From: Oceanospirillaceae bacterium UBA2001 | Lineage (GTDB): Bacteria > Pseudomonadota > Gammaproteobacteria > Pseudomonadales > Balneatricaceae | Direction: 5' to 3' | Length of the DNA stretch: 16,418 bases | Assembly: GCA_002335115.1 (NCBI GenBank) | Contig: DDCR01000017.1 | Coordinates: forward strand, 1 to 16,418 | Part shown: one piece after another, positions 1 through 8,539 of the stretch | Layout of the letters: the number at the start of each line of letters is the position of its first letter | Position numbering within the stretch: position 1 is the first letter of the stretch | The notes under the pieces: model-generated | What the model saw: the letters and a program-made list of their open reading frames with translations, nothing else | Databases searched by the model: none | What the model was told of the DNA's origin: nothing | Made by a program: the position numbers and the translations under genes

Positions 1-2
1 GC

Positions 3-263
3 ATCTGGCAAATGATTAAACGCTTTCGTCCTAAAATTAAAGACAGCAGTGACGGTGGCCGCAGTGGCCGCAGCAGCAGTAATGCCTCAATGATGGACAA
101 ACCTCAAGCTCGACAAATTTTAGAGGTGGGTGATAATGCAAGTCATGAAGAGATTTTATCAGCACACAAACGATTGATGGCCAAAAACCACCCTGATAAA
201 GGCGGCAGCACCTACATTGCTAGTCAGATTAATCAAGCGAAAGACATTTTACTCAAGGACTAA
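3..263 (+). CDS. C-terminal part of a J-domain (DnaJ-like) protein, cut by the window edge
   Basis: The reading frame is open to the left edge with no stop, so this is probably the 3' end of a longer gene; the first ATG in view is at 12. The visible part has a Gly/Ser/Arg-rich linker and then a J domain that ends the protein. The diagnostic HPD tripeptide is present in the context NHPDKGGS, preceded by the helix II segment SHEEILSAHKRLMAK and followed by a short helix ending ILLKD. J domains use HPD to stimulate the ATPase of Hsp70 (DnaK). A C-terminal J domain after a flexible linker is typical of membrane-anchored bacterial proteins resembling Tim14/Pam18, so a transmembrane segment is expected upstream, outside the window. 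It converges on rlmB with 56 bases between the stop codons. If 12 were the true start the protein would be an 83-residue free J domain, which is less likely. Family is secure; partner and membrane anchoring are inferred. Confidence 0.8.
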   Translation: MWQMIKRFRPKIKDSSDGGRSGRSSSNASMMDKPQARQILEVGDNASHEEILSAHKRLMAKNHPDKGGSTYIASQINQAKDILLKD

Positions 264-283
264 TTTATATTGGCCTTTAGGTT

Positions 284-305
284 ACCAAGATGGCACCAAG
301 ACGGC
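284..305. repeat. Two tandem copies of an 11-bp unit between convergent genes
   Basis: The unit ACCAAGATGGC (284-294) is followed directly by ACCAAGACGGC (295-305), differing at one base. It lies between the stops of the J-domain gene and rlmB. I see no convincing intrinsic terminator hairpin in this 56-base gap. Confidence 0.6.
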
Positions 306-319
306 TCAAACCCAGAGGA

Positions 320-1057
320 CTAAGTGCGCTGGCGTACCGCTTCAAATAGGCACACGCCTGCCGCCACAGACACGTTAAGGCTGCTCACCTCTCCTGCCAT
401 CGGAATTTTAACCAATTGATCGCACCCTTCCCGAGTGAGCCGTCGCATGCCATCTCCTTCGGCTCCCATAATTAAAGCCACAGGACCTTTGAGGTCGACT
501 TGGTGGATATGCTGGGTCGCTTCACCTGCTGTGCCAGTAATCCATACCCCAGCGTCTTGCAAAATTTTGAGACATCGAGCTAGATTAGTTACCTGCACAA
601 AGGGCATAGTCTCTGCAGCACCGCAGGCGACTTTGCTTACGGTGCTATTAAGTGAGGCCGATTTGTCTTTTGGTGCTATGACCGCATGCACGCCTGCAGC
701 GTCTGCTGTGCGCAAGCAGGCTCCCAAGTTATGGGGGTCCGTAACGCCGTCAAGAATCAATAAAAAAGCAGGTACCTGCAAATTTTCTAGTAGGTCCTTA
801 AGAAAGCCTTCGTCCTTAGCTGGGTTGGGAGTACAAGCAGCGACCACGCCTTGGTGACGTCCTTTGACCTTGTTATCCAATTCACGGCGGGGCATGACTT
901 GGCTTTCAATGCCCTGCTCATCTGCCAACCCTTTAACTTGATTTAAGCGTTGATCTTCACGACCTTCTTGAAACCAAACTTCCTGCACCCGTTCTGGGTT
1001 GCGTTGTAATTTGGTTTGCACCGCATGAATGCCAAACACGTACTCAATATTAGCCAT
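320..1057 (-). CDS. rlmB: 23S rRNA (guanosine-2'-O-)-methyltransferase RlmB
   Basis: SpoU/TrmH-family (SPOUT) methyltransferase that in E. coli methylates the 2'-O of G2251 in the P-loop of 23S rRNA, using S-adenosylmethionine, in the cytoplasm. The 245 residues match the family length. An N-terminal substrate-binding domain (about 1-77, starting [12 protein letters not shown]) precedes the knotted catalytic domain. SpoU motif 1 is at about 101-122 ([21 protein letters not shown], with the conserved Asn and Arg), motif 2 at about 194-205 ([10 protein letters not shown]), and motif 3 at about 217-238 ([19 protein letters not shown]). The ATG has only a weak purine stretch before it. It follows rnr by 21 bases on the same strand, the usual rnr-rlmB pairing, so it is probably the last gene of that transcript. 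In Pseudomonas rpsF comes next; here a convergent J-domain gene does. Confidence 0.96.
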   Translation of the reverse strand: MANIEYVFGIHAVQTKLQRNPERVQEVWFQEGREDQRLNQVKGLADEQGIESQVMPRRELDNKVKGRHQGVVAACTPNPAKDEGFLKDLLENLQVPAFLLILDGVTDPHNLGACLRTADAAGVHAVIAPKDKSASLNSTVSKVACGAAETMPFVQVTNLARCLKILQDAGVWITGTAGEATQHIHQVDLKGPVALIMGAEGDGMRRLTREGCDQLVKIPMAGEVSSLNVSVAAGVCLFEAVRQRT

Positions 1058-1078
1058 AATTAACCCGTCTCAAATACC

Positions 1079-3463
1079 TTATTTTGGTACCGTTTTTTTA
1101 CGGCGAGGCTTTTTTGCACTTGCAGTTGGCTTACCCTTTTGATCGAATAAAGGTCCACCTGCTTGACTACTTGCAGACTTTTCAGCATTGGTTTTTTTGG
1201 ATTTTGGTGTAGCTTTGGGCTTAGATTTAGGCTTTGGTGGCGCATCAGCCAACTCAAAGTCAATCTTCTTCTCATCCAGGTCTACTCGGACCACCTGTAC
1301 TTCAATAGTGTCACCCAAGCGGAAACTTTTGCCACTGCGTTCTCCTTGGAGGCAGTGTTTTGCAGCATCAAAGTGATAATAGTCACCTGGTAATGCACTA
1401 ATATGCACCAGACCTTCTACATAGACGTCTTCGAGCTCAACAAACAAACCAAAGCCGGTGACGGCGTTAATAGTGCCGTAGAAATAATCACCTATATGGC
1501 CTTGCATGTACTCACACTTAAGCCAGCCTTCTACATCCCAAACTGCAGCATCAGCTCGTCGTTCTGCAGTTGAACAATGTTCACCAAAAACCACAATATT
1601 GGCTGTGGAGTAGGGATACCAAGGCGAAGTGGGTTGCTTTTGGGTGGCTGTTATTCGCTTAACATAACGGCTCGATTGCTTACTCTGAATCACACTCCGT
1701 ATAGCACGGTGAACTAATAAGTCAGGATAGCGACGAATAGGTGATGTAAAGTGCGCATAGGCTGAGTAACCCAAACCAAAGTGACCTTCGTTTTCTGGGG
1801 TATAAACGGCTTGACTTAAAGAACGCAACATCACCGTTTGCACTAGATTTGCGTCTGGCCGATCTTTAATAGAACTCAACAAAGCTTGATAGTGCTTGGG
1901 TTGAGGTTCATCACCCCCTTTTAAAGACAGACCCATTTCACCCAAAAAACCACGTAAGTTTTCTAGCTTACTCGGCTTAGGCCCTTTATGGACGCGAAAC
2001 AAACCATCTAATTTATGCTTCTCTAAGAACTTAGCAGTGCTCACATTGGCTGCCAGCATACATTCTTCAATGAGTTTATGCGCGTCGTTACGGTGCACTG
2101 GCACGATCGCATCTATCTTACGATCTTCACCAAAAATGATGCGTGTTTCTTGAGTTTCAAAATCAATTGCTCCACGTGCATCACGAGCTGAACGCAAAGC
2201 AGAATACAGTTTGTGCAATTGGTCTAGGGGCTTAACCACATGTTCATATTCTTGCCGCAGTGGCAAGCATTGCTCATTATCTCCATCAAGCATAGCTCCC
2301 ACTTTGGTGTAAGTTAAGCGCGCATGAGAATGAATAAGCCCCTCATAAAATTGGTAACCGCCCAGTTTTCCGTTGCCACTAATGGTCATTTCACACACCA
2401 TAACCAATCGATCAACATGGGGGTTAAGAGAACATAAACCATTGGAGATGGCTTCTGGCAGCATCGGAATGACGCGTTCAGGGAAATATACTGAAGTTGC
2501 GCGCCGATGAGCTTCTGCATCTAAGGCTGTGCCAATGCGCACATAATGACTCACATCTGCAATCGCCACGTATAAACGCCATCCACCAAGGGTTCTTTTT
2601 CGGCAATAGACTGCATCATCAAAATCGCGGGCATCTTCACCATCAATAGTGACAAAAGGCATATCACGCAGGTCAATACGATCTTGCTTATCTGCCTCGG
2701 AGACTTCTGCTTTGAGTTGGGCCGCTTCATTACTGGCCTCTGCAGGCCATTCGTGAGGTATTTCATGGGTGCGAATGGCCACATCAATCTCCATACCCGG
2801 AGCCATGTGCTCACCCAAAATTTCCGCCACTTCCCCCACTGCCTGGTTACGTTTATTAGGCTGGTGAGTGATACGCACTGTGACGTATTGCCCATGCTTG
2901 GCTTGCAACACATTGTCGTTGGCAATAAGAATATCTTGGCTAATTCGTTGATTATCTGGACGCACAAAACAAATGCCGTTTTCTTTGGTCAACCGGCCTA
3001 CAACTTGCTGGGTATTATGTTCAGTCACTTCAACAATGGCACCCTCGCTGCGGCCCTTGCGGTCGATACCTGTAATGCGCGCGAGCGCCTTGTCACCATC
3101 AATCACAGCGCGCATCTGGCGGTGGCTAAGAAATAAATCATCCCCACCCTCTTCTGGCCTTAAAAAACCAAAGCCATCACGGTGACCAATAATGCGACCG
3201 TGAATCAGATCCATCTTTTTAATGGCACCATAGGCACCTTTACGATCACTAATTAGCTGACCATCACGTTCCATAGCACGCAATCGACGGCGCAGTGCTT
3301 CCACGTCCTCAGCCTCAAACAGAGCCAGTTCAAAGCTAACTTGTTTAAGCGTTGCTGGACCACTGCGTTCACGCAAGTGGTCCATAATGAATTCACGACT
3401 GGGAATTGGGTTGTCATACTTCTGCGCCTCACGTTGAGCGTGTGGATCATCTATTTGTGTCAT
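1079..3463 (-). CDS. rnr: Ribonuclease R (3'-5' exoribonuclease)
   Basis: Processive hydrolytic 3'-5' exoribonuclease of the RNase II/R family that degrades structured RNA (rRNA, mRNA, defective tmRNA-tagged messages). The 794 residues show the full domain order: N-terminal helix-turn-helix domain (about 20-85), two cold-shock-like OB domains (about 88-235), the RNB catalytic domain (about 265-590), an S1 domain (about 655-737) and a lysine-rich tail (741-794). The acidic metal-binding cluster is intact in IDGEDARDFDDAVY as D274, D280, D282 and D283, and the family signature HFTSPIRRYPDLLVHR is at 571-586. The tail distinguishes RNase R from RNase II. The start is supported by AGGA five bases before the ATG; this site overlaps the purA stop codon six bases upstream, so translation is likely coupled to purA. 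Confidence 0.97.
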   Translation of the reverse strand: MTQIDDPHAQREAQKYDNPIPSREFIMDHLRERSGPATLKQVSFELALFEAEDVEALRRRLRAMERDGQLISDRKGAYGAIKKMDLIHGRIIGHRDGFGFLRPEEGGDDLFLSHRQMRAVIDGDKALARITGIDRKGRSEGAIVEVTEHNTQQVVGRLTKENGICFVRPDNQRISQDILIANDNVLQAKHGQYVTVRITHQPNKRNQAVGEVAEILGEHMAPGMEIDVAIRTHEIPHEWPAEASNEAAQLKAEVSEADKQDRIDLRDMPFVTIDGEDARDFDDAVYCRKRTLGGWRLYVAIADVSHYVRIGTALDAEAHRRATSVYFPERVIPMLPEAISNGLCSLNPHVDRLVMVCEMTISGNGKLGGYQFYEGLIHSHARLTYTKVGAMLDGDNEQCLPLRQEYEHVVKPLDQLHKLYSALRSARDARGAIDFETQETRIIFGEDRKIDAIVPVHRNDAHKLIEECMLAANVSTAKFLEKHKLDGLFRVHKGPKPSKLENLRGFLGEMGLSLKGGDEPQPKHYQALLSSIKDRPDANLVQTVMLRSLSQAVYTPENEGHFGLGYSAYAHFTSPIRRYPDLLVHRAIRSVIQSKQSSRYVKRITATQKQPTSPWYPYSTANIVVFGEHCSTAERRADAAVWDVEGWLKCEYMQGHIGDYFYGTINAVTGFGLFVELEDVYVEGLVHISALPGDYYHFDAAKHCLQGERSGKSFRLGDTIEVQVVRVDLDEKKIDFELADAPPKPKSKPKATPKSKKTNAEKSASSQAGGPLFDQKGKPTASAKKPRRKKTVPK

Positions 3464-3469
3464 TTTTTC

Positions 3470-4780
<1,311 letters not shown>

Positions 4781-4795
4781 TTAATGACTGCCAAA

Positions 4796-4807
4796 CGTGA
4801 AATCACG
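4796..4807. repeat. Short inverted repeat in the hisZ-purA gap
   Basis: Arms CGTGA and TCACG are separated by two bases, 31 bases upstream of the purA ATG. The symmetry could be an operator half-site pair or a small RNA hairpin in the purA leader. It does not match the E. coli PurR box as I know it. The gap (4766-4848) otherwise shows AT-rich sequence without a clear -35/-10 pair. Confidence 0.3.
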
Positions 4808-4848
4808 CATAATTAAATTCGTAGTTTATAATAGCAAGCTATCTAAAC

Positions 4849-6045
4849 TTAAGGTGTTGCGACTAGGGTCCAAACACTGTCTTGCCATACCAATCGACGA
4901 GCACAGTTTGCTGGCACTGGGCTATCACTTAGCTGTGCCAACACACACTCACCTTGCTGACGTAATTGGGATTGCATTTCCCAAAGGCTTTGACGCTGTG
5001 TAGGAGTCAATTCAGCTTCAATGGGCATTAAAATAGCATCGGCTTGCTTAATAGGCACCTCAGATAATTCTGATAGCACCTTTAAGTCAGCACTAAACCC
5101 AGTGGCTGGGCGAGCTCTGCCAAAAACACTGCCGATGTCATCATAACGACCCCCATTTGCAATGGCTTGTCCAAAAGCAGGCGTGAGGGCAGCAAAAACA
5201 ACGCCTGTATGGTATTCGTATCCCCGTAGTTCAGCCAAATCTATGTACAAGGTGACTTGTGGGAAACGAGCCTTCACCGCCTCTGCCAACTCTCGCAGAT
5301 ACCTAATGGCTGCAGAAACTTGCGCAGACACATTGCCAAATATTTCTTCAGCCTTCGGCAAAACAGTGGTTTCACCATATAAGCGAGGCAATTGAGACAA
5401 TATTATTTTTGCCTCATCGGTTAAATCCATGGCTGCAATCAATTGGTCTATGTCTGCGACCGCTTTGCTTTGGAGCAAATTAAATAACTCCTTTTCATCA
5501 TCGTCAGCTACGCCAATGGCTTCGATTAGACCACGGTAGATACCCACATGGCCCAAATCTAAGGTAATGGGATGTTTAATGCCAACACTTATGAGCGTCT
5601 CTATCATCAGACTAATGACTTCAAGATCGCTATCGATGCCCGCATGCCCATAGAGTTCTGCACCCACTTGCAAAGGGCTACGAGAAGCCAATGGGTTGGC
5701 TGCACTGGTGTGGAGTACTGTGTTAGAGTAACACAAGCGGTTGATCCCATCACAGGCAATGCTGTGAGCGTCAATGCGGGCGACTTGAGGGGTAATATCT
5801 GCCCGGATACCCATGGTACGTCCAGTTTTTTGATCTATCACCTTAAATGTGGCTAAATCCAAATCGTCGCCAGTACCAATTAATAACGAATCAATGTATT
5901 CGATCAGCGGCGGCATCACTAAGTTGTAACCCCATGCTTGGTATAGATCAACCACAGTTCGGCGCAGGCTCTCTATCCGAGCAGCTTCTGGGGGCAGCAC
6001 TTCTTTGACGCCATCTGGCAATAACCAACGATTTACACGACTCAT
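4849..6045 (-). CDS. hisZ: ATP phosphoribosyltransferase regulatory subunit HisZ
   Basis: HisZ is a histidyl-tRNA synthetase paralogue that lost aminoacylation. It forms an octamer with the short form of HisG, making the first enzyme of histidine synthesis active and sensitive to histidine. The 398 residues cover the class II synthetase core: N-terminal LLPDGVKEVLPPEAARIESLRR (8-29), the motif 2 region RADITPQVARIDAH (81-94), ELRGYEYHTGVVF (272-284) and the motif 3 region GGRYDDIGSVFGRARPATGFSADL (298-321). The C-terminal stretch (about 330-398) is too short and different to be the HisRS anticodon-binding domain, which argues against hisS. The start is supported by AGGA seven bases before the ATG. 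Placement beside purA is as in Pseudomonas. No other his gene is in view, so the partner hisG must be elsewhere. Confidence 0.94.
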   Translation of the reverse strand: MSRVNRWLLPDGVKEVLPPEAARIESLRRTVVDLYQAWGYNLVMPPLIEYIDSLLIGTGDDLDLATFKVIDQKTGRTMGIRADITPQVARIDAHSIACDGINRLCYSNTVLHTSAANPLASRSPLQVGAELYGHAGIDSDLEVISLMIETLISVGIKHPITLDLGHVGIYRGLIEAIGVADDDEKELFNLLQSKAVADIDQLIAAMDLTDEAKIILSQLPRLYGETTVLPKAEEIFGNVSAQVSAAIRYLRELAEAVKARFPQVTLYIDLAELRGYEYHTGVVFAALTPAFGQAIANGGRYDDIGSVFGRARPATGFSADLKVLSELSEVPIKQADAILMPIEAELTPTQRQSLWEMQSQLRQQGECVLAQLSDSPVPANCARRLVWQDSVWTLVATP

Positions 6046-6076
6046 TTGAGTTCCTGATACTTAAACATTGCTTTAA

Positions 6077-6271
6077 TCATCGCACTAAAAGCAGTAAAAA
6101 AAGGCCTAACAACATACTTGCCAAGCCTAAAGCTCGCATATTGCGGTTGCTTATCTGAGCTAACCTAACCACTAAGTTACGCCATCGTTGCGGGTATAAA
6201 AAAGGCAAAATACCTTCTATGATTAGCATCAAGCAAAGTGCCACAAGTAAGTGTTGAATCAATTCATTCAT
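6077..6271 (-). CDS. yjeT: Small inner-membrane protein, DUF2065 (YjeT-like)
   Basis: A 64-residue protein of unknown function. It has two hydrophobic segments, about 6-25 (HLLVALCLMLIIEGILPFLY) and about 47-63 (ALGLASMLLGLFLLLLV), joined by a basic loop with the family-typical YPQRWRNLVVRLAQ (26-39) and RNMRALGL. This layout, the length, and the position between hflC and purA match the YjeT family seen in E. coli. Both ends are probably on the same side of the membrane, with the Arg-rich loop in the cytoplasm (inferred from the positive-inside rule). No strong Shine-Dalgarno sequence precedes the ATG. It sits 31 bases upstream of hisZ, and just downstream of two hairpins that should stop most read-through from hflC, so its promoter is unclear. 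The role is unknown; closeness to hflKC is only suggestive. Confidence 0.85.
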   Translation of the reverse strand: MNELIQHLLVALCLMLIIEGILPFLYPQRWRNLVVRLAQISNRNMRALGLASMLLGLFLLLLVR

Positions 6272-6296
6272 GATTTTTTACTAATGCTTCAAACAC

Positions 6297-6344
6297 AAAA
6301 AAACCGAGCATCATACGGTCCTTCGCGGACCCTACTTCTCGGTT
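6297..6344 (-). terminator. Branched hairpin followed by a T run, upstream of the DUF2065 gene
   Basis: Read on the minus strand, AACCGAG (6344-6338) pairs with CTCGGTT (6308-6302). Inside lies a second hairpin, GGTCC / GGACC (6331-6327 with 6321-6317) with a five-base loop. Seven T follow directly, two of them inside the outer stem. This fits an intrinsic terminator, or a leader attenuator for the DUF2065-hisZ-purA group, 25 bases before the ATG. The compact nested hairpin also resembles dispersed REP-like elements. Confidence 0.65.
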
Positions 6345-6402
6345 ACGCTATGTTACTTGTTTTCGCCGCAAATGACTAGCTTTTCAGCTGCAAAGGCGGG
6401 CA

Positions 6403-6431
6403 CATAAAAGGCCCTCAATGGGCCTTTTATG
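6403..6431 (-). terminator. Perfect 12-bp hairpin terminator downstream of hflC
   Basis: CATAAAAGGCCC (6403-6414) and GGGCCTTTTATG (6420-6431) are exact reverse complements with a five-base loop. The stem starts 24 bases past the hflC stop. Its GC core is flanked by A4 and T4, so it can end transcription leftward from hflC and is symmetric enough to work in both directions. Confidence 0.85.
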
Positions 6432-6455
6432 ACTTTACAATAACTCGCCAGAGAC

Positions 6456-7328
6456 TTACTTCAAAGTCGACTGGTTCATGTACTTAAAGAATTCACTATC
6501 GGGTTCAATCAGCATCACATCACCACCAGCCCCAAAAGTTTTACGATAAGCATCTAAGCTGCGGTAAAAGCTATAGAATTCTGGATCTTGGTTAAAGGCT
6601 GCTGCATAGGTTGCTGCTGCAATAGCATCACCATCACCACGAATAAGTTGTGATTCACGGTAAGCGTTCGCTTCGATAACAGTCTCCTGGCGGTCTGCAT
6701 CGGCACGAATACCTTCAGCAAGCTCCTTACCCTTTGAGCGCAGTTCACGAGCTTCACGCTCACGCTCAGTGCGCATGCGGCCGTATACTGATTCACTAAC
6801 CTCTTGGGGTAAGTCAATGCGCTTCACACGCACGTCAACTACTTCTATGCCCATGTCTGATTTGACCACTTGATTAAGCTCTGCAAGCAGTTCTGCCATT
6901 AAATCATCACGCTCACCAGACACTACTTCGGTTAACGTTCGCTCACCAAACTGGTTACGCAAACCTGTATCTACTCTGGATGCCAATAATTTAGCCGCAG
7001 TAAATTCATCACCCGACGTCGAGGTGTAATACACTGCCACATCATCGATACGCCACTTAACGAAGGAATCAACGATCAACGCCTTCTTTTCTAAGGTGAG
7101 GTATCGTTGCGGACGCGCATCCAATGTCAGCACGCGCGCATCAAAGATACGCACCGTGTTCACAAAAGGAACTTTTGCATGAAGGCCAGGTTGAATATCA
7201 AATTCAACCACCTCACCAAACTGTAACATGATCGCGCGTTCTGTCTCCTTCACCACAAATAATGAAGATGAAGCCAGAAGCAGCGCCACAAATAAGCCAA
7301 TTAAGGTTACTAAAGTACGAGTAGCCAT
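6456..7328 (-). CDS. hflC: FtsH protease modulator HflC (SPFH membrane protein)
   Basis: HflC pairs with HflK in a large inner-membrane SPFH assembly that encloses the FtsH protease and restrains its action on membrane proteins. With the start chosen here it has 290 residues: a membrane segment at about 4-26, then the band-7 domain (about 24-185; QFGEVVEFDIQPGLHAKVPFVNTV), a charged coiled-coil region (about 183-225, RTEREREARELRSKGKELAEG) and a C-terminal part with AAAFNQDPEFYSFYRSLDAYRKTF (243-266), typical of HflC. The longer frame begins at a GTG at 7358 inside hflK and adds ten residues that the family lacks. The ATG at 7328 lies one base after the hflK stop and has AGGGAG upstream, giving the expected MATRTL start. 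Translation is probably coupled to hflK. A strong hairpin follows the stop. Confidence 0.95.
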   Translation of the reverse strand: MATRTLVTLIGLFVALLLASSSLFVVKETERAIMLQFGEVVEFDIQPGLHAKVPFVNTVRIFDARVLTLDARPQRYLTLEKKALIVDSFVKWRIDDVAVYYTSTSGDEFTAAKLLASRVDTGLRNQFGERTLTEVVSGERDDLMAELLAELNQVVKSDMGIEVVDVRVKRIDLPQEVSESVYGRMRTEREREARELRSKGKELAEGIRADADRQETVIEANAYRESQLIRGDGDAIAAATYAAAFNQDPEFYSFYRSLDAYRKTFGAGGDVMLIEPDSEFFKYMNQSTLK

Positions 7329-7329
7329 G

Positions 7330-8505
7330 TTAACGAGACTCCCTTGAAGCTGAACCACCTTGGGTTAGCTGCTGAATCACCCGACTGGTAATTTCGTCAA
7401 CCATACTGGAAGACCCCTTACCAGAGGCACCTGCTGCAGCCCGTATTGATTGGTTCTGCATGATTTGATCCAGTGGTAACACCATCATGTTATTACCACC
7501 CTCTACGTCTACCATGACCTTTGAGGCATTGGAAAGCACATCTTCCATCGCCACTAGGTAAAGACGCTCGCGTGTTACTTCTGGCGCTTTCTGGTATTCA
7601 GTTAGCAATTTAGTAAAACGAGTTGCCTCACCTTCAGCACGGGCGACCACTTGCTCGCGATAGGCTTGCGCCTCTTCACTGACCCGTTGAGCCCGGCCAC
7701 GCGATTCGGGCACGATACCATTAGCGTAGGCTTGGGCTTCGTTTTTAACACGCTGCTCATCTTCTCGGGCCTTAATAACGTCGTCAAAGGCATCTTGCAC
7801 TTGGGAAGGTGCAGCCGTATTCTCAATATTGACCTTAATGACTTCTAAACCCGTTCGGTATTCATCTAACAAGGCCTGCAACCGGCTTTCGATATCTAAG
7901 GCCAAAAGCGCGCGACCTTCGGTCAGTACCGAGTGCATTTCTGAACCACCCACAACATGACGCAGAGCACTTTGAGTCGCTTGTAACAAGCTACTATCGG
8001 GTTCCCTAACTTCAAGTAAGAAATCTTTAGGGTTAGACACAATGTATTGCACCGACAAACCCACCTCGACAATATTTTCATCTTCGGTAAGCATCAAAGC
8101 GCGATTCTCAACGTTACGCACTGCAGTGACATTAACCTTGGTGACGCTGTCCACTAGTGGCGGATTCCAATGCAAACCTGGCTGCACAGTTTCACTGAAC
8201 TTACCTAAGCGTAATACCACGGCTCGCTCTTGTTGGTCCACGGTATAGAAACCCATACCCGCCCATAAAACTAAAACAATAGCGGCGCCAAAACCAATAA
8301 TTTTACCTGTTGGAGCAGGGGTGTTACCACCTGATCCAGAGGTATTTTTATTACCAGAACCACCAAATAAACCATTGAACTTTTCAATCAACTTACCTAA
8401 TGCTTCATCTAAATCAGGTGGTCCCTGATCTTGTCCATTTGGCCGGCGATTGCCACCCCATGGGTCTTGGTCTTTACCGTTATTACCCGGTTCATTCCAG
8501 GCCAT
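7330..8505 (-). CDS. hflK: FtsH protease modulator HflK (SPFH membrane protein)
   Basis: Partner of HflC in the SPFH complex around FtsH. The 391 residues show a soluble Gly/Pro/Asn-rich N terminus opening MAWNEPGNNGKDQDPWGG, typical of HflK, then a membrane segment at about 69-88 (IIGFGAAIVLVLWAGMGFYT) and a band-7 domain (about 88-270, with VVLRLGKFSETVQPGLHWNPP at 96-116). A long helical stretch follows (about 240-300, KAREDEQRVKNEAQAYANG and EEAQAYREQVVARAEGEATRF). The C-terminal tail is Gly/Ser-rich. The ATG has GGGAGA six bases upstream. It follows hflX by 34 bases and precedes hflC by a single base, so the two subunits are probably made in step. Like the family, the N-terminal region is thought to lie in the cytoplasm with the bulk of the protein on the periplasmic side. 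Confidence 0.96.
   Translation of the reverse strand: MAWNEPGNNGKDQDPWGGNRRPNGQDQGPPDLDEALGKLIEKFNGLFGGSGNKNTSGSGGNTPAPTGKIIGFGAAIVLVLWAGMGFYTVDQQERAVVLRLGKFSETVQPGLHWNPPLVDSVTKVNVTAVRNVENRALMLTEDENIVEVGLSVQYIVSNPKDFLLEVREPDSSLLQATQSALRHVVGGSEMHSVLTEGRALLALDIESRLQALLDEYRTGLEVIKVNIENTAAPSQVQDAFDDVIKAREDEQRVKNEAQAYANGIVPESRGRAQRVSEEAQAYREQVVARAEGEATRFTKLLTEYQKAPEVTRERLYLVAMEDVLSNASKVMVDVEGGNNMMVLPLDQIMQNQSIRAAAGASGKGSSSMVDEITSRVIQQLTQGGSASRESR
7339..7344 (-). promoter_or_regulatory. hflC ribosome binding site, inside the hflK 3' end
   Basis: AGGGAG on the minus strand lies ten bases before the ATG at 7328 and within the last codons of hflK. The spacing is a little long, but the site is downstream of the GTG at 7358 and so supports the shorter HflC. 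Confidence 0.6.
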
Positions 8506-8539
8506 AATCTTCTCCCGATCACTACAGTTATTAAATGAC

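Noticed and set aside
435..857. A 140-codon plus-strand frame opposite rlmB
   Set aside because: It is antisense to a fully conserved gene, shows no domain, and its composition mirrors the rlmB codons.
2551..2967. A 138-codon minus-strand frame inside rnr
   Set aside because: It lies in another frame of the intact RNase R gene, has no recognisable domain and no separate start signals.
4796..4807. A PurR box upstream of purA
   Set aside because: The dyad CGTGA-N2-TCACG does not match the ACGCAAACG-type PurR operator half-sites known from E. coli.
7329..7358. A longer HflC starting at GTG 7358 inside hflK
   Set aside because: It adds ten residues not typical of the family, and the ribosome binding site AGGGAG lies downstream of that GTG. 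The ATG at 7328, one base after the hflK stop, fits better.
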